DNA of 5,274 nt, taken from assembly GCA_905194675.1 (NCBI GenBank), contig CAJJTG010000077.1:1-5274 (forward strand). The letters are read 5' to 3'. The first letter of the stretch is position 1, and every line of letters starts with the position of its first letter. This DNA comes from an uncultured Collinsella sp. (GTDB lineage Bacteria > Actinomycetota > Coriobacteriia > Coriobacteriales > Coriobacteriaceae). The position numbers and the translations under genes are program-made. Shown here piece by piece: positions 4,621-5,274 of the stretch. Below the pieces are notes generated by a model that was given only the letters and a program-made list of their open reading frames with translations, was not told the DNA's origin and did no database searches.

Positions 4621-4979
4621 GAATATGCAGCTACAACCTCATGACCTCCACATATGCCCATACTCGCACGACGTTTCATGCGTCTTCCAACCAAATGCTG
4701 ACCAAGTGCTTGACGGATTTGTGGACAAGATACGACGCCGCGGGGACAAGCTGAGCCAAGCCACAGGTCAACGGGCACAAGGCTGTGGTCGCAAAATGCA
4801 TACCAGTGGTCCACAGCGCCACCCAAAGATTTTTAAATTCATTGCCAAGTCGCTTATGAATACCCCTTTTGAACAATTGAGTTAATCAACCACGCTGGTC
4901 GGAAGCCGTTTTTTGGCACCTCAAACCCCACTGCAACGACAAGCGCGGCCAAGCGTTTTAAAAAATGCCAACTTTTCTG
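4621..4979. other. Intergenic region between the rpsF promoter and the tRNA-Ser promoter
   Basis: No convincing gene is present. The open frames here lack ribosome binding sites and recognisable motifs. The region contains a DnaA-box-like 9-mer (TTGTCCACA on the minus strand, 4728-4720), a dyad GTGGTCCAC near 4805-4815, and an AT-rich patch at about 4828-4885. It mainly separates two divergent transcription units. Confidence 0.5.
4720..4728 (-). promoter_or_regulatory. DnaA-box-like 9-mer
   Basis: TTGTCCACA differs from the consensus TTATCCACA at one position. Only weaker partial matches lie nearby, so a single functional DnaA site or chance are both possible. Confidence 0.25.
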
Positions 4980-5008
4980 TTTGCACTTTGCGGTTCCTCG
5001 TGTATACT
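4980..5008 (+). promoter_or_regulatory. Promoter of the tRNA-Ser genes
   Basis: TTTGCA (4980-4985) and TATACT (5003-5008) are spaced by 17 bases. The -10 matches consensus at five of six positions and lies 16 bases before the mature tRNA 5' end, so the precursor would have a short leader. Confidence 0.65.
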
Positions 5009-5024
5009 GACTTTCGCATTTAAC

Positions 5025-5115
5025 GGAGAGTTGTCCGAGTGGCCGAAGGAGCACGATTGGAAATCGTGTAGGCGTCAAAAGCGTCTCCAGGGTTCAAATC
5101 CCTGACTCTCCGCCA
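5025..5115 (+). tRNA. tRNA-Ser(GGA)
   Basis: This is a type II tRNA with a long variable arm. The acceptor stem GGAGAGT pairs with ACTCTCC (5105-5111), with discriminator G and encoded CCA (5113-5115). The anticodon stem CACGA/TCGTG encloses loop TTGGAAA, giving anticodon GGA at 5059-5061, which reads UCC and UCU serine codons. The T arm is CAGGG-TTCAAAT-CCCTG. The discriminator G and the large variable arm fit serine identity. Confidence 0.97.
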
Positions 5116-5123
5116 GTTAATTC

Positions 5124-5154
5124 CAAAGCAGGCCTTCGAGCCTGCTTTGTTTTT
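5124..5154 (+). terminator. Intrinsic terminator between the two tRNA-Ser genes
   Basis: CAAAGCAGGC (5124-5133) and GCCTGCTTTG (5140-5149) form a perfect 10-bp stem with a six-base loop, CTTCGA. TTTTT (5150-5154) follows directly. It ends nine bases before the second tRNA gene. Confidence 0.85.
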
Positions 5155-5163
5155 ACCCCACGC

Positions 5164-5254
5164 GGAGGGGTGGCAGAGTGGTTGAATGCGGCGGTCTCGA
5201 AAACCGTTTGGCCTGTATAAGGTCACGAGGGTTCGAATCCCTCCTCCTCCGCCA
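5164..5254 (+). tRNA. tRNA-Ser(CGA)
   Basis: This second type II serine tRNA has acceptor strand GGAGGGG pairing with CTCCTCC (one G-U pair), discriminator G and encoded CCA (5252-5254). The anticodon stem GCGGT/ACCGT encloses CTCGAAA, giving anticodon CGA at 5198-5200, which reads UCG. The T arm is GAGGG-TTCGAAT-CCCTC, and a long variable arm lies between. It has the same 91-nt length as its neighbour but a clearly different sequence, so it is not a recent duplicate. Confidence 0.97.
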
Positions 5255-5274
5255 TTTTGGTTGAGAAAGCTCCC

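Noticed and set aside
4544..4885. A 113-codon frame on the plus strand starting at GTG
   Set aside because: It starts inside the rpsF leader, runs through its promoter, lacks a ribosome binding site and shows no recognisable domain.
4900..4970. Possible terminator around AAGCCGTTTTTTGG
   Set aside because: The T run is preceded only by a three-base-pair stem. I could not form a stable hairpin.
1..5274. CRISPR arrays, riboswitches, a 4.5S-type SRP RNA near the tRNAs
   Set aside because: No regularly spaced repeats, no recognisable riboswitch core, and no SRP GGUCAGG...GGAAG motif were seen.

Overview
The window looks like part of a high-GC Gram-positive chromosome, most likely an actinobacterium of the class Coriobacteriia (Collinsella/Olsenella-like). 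This rests on the rpsF-ssb-rpsR-rplI order, a zinc-ribbon (C+) S18 resembling actinobacterial forms, strong Shine-Dalgarno sites, and an IS1249-type element with an unusual IS21-type element. The taxonomic call is an inference from protein character; no search was run.

The left half (1 to about 2615) is a pile of mobile DNA. Positions 1-1181 hold the 3' part of an IS21-family element: the last 38 codons of istA, a complete istB whose ATG abuts the istA stop, a small 63-aa ORF overlapping istB by ATGA, a 13-bp GC hairpin, and an end rich in CGACA/TGTCG repeats. Positions 1212-2565 are a complete 1354-bp IS1249-type (IS256 group) element with 25-bp inverted repeats and a perfect 8-bp target duplication (TCATCTGC). 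Its transposase, on the minus strand, has an amber codon at codon 52 where a Trp is expected. The element also carries an inward-facing terminator and a third, internal copy of the core of its inverted repeat. Both elements sit in the start of an older small reading frame (MEDVLTQLTRQFLPQM...), which survives only in pieces.

The middle (2761-4620) is a core-genome operon on the minus strand: promoter, rpsF (S6), ssb, rpsR (S18), rplI (L9) and a strong intrinsic terminator. S6 and S18 bind together to the small subunit, L9 belongs to the large subunit, and SSB ties the operon to replication. Two structured RNA segments stand out: a leader hairpin before rpsF and an 11-bp hairpin between ssb and rpsR.

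Positions 4621-4979 hold no convincing gene. They contain the divergent upstream sequences of rpsF and of a tRNA promoter, an AT-rich patch and one DnaA-box-like 9-mer. The right end carries two type II serine tRNA genes on the plus strand, tRNA-Ser(GGA) and tRNA-Ser(CGA), separated by only 48 nt that include an apparent intrinsic terminator.
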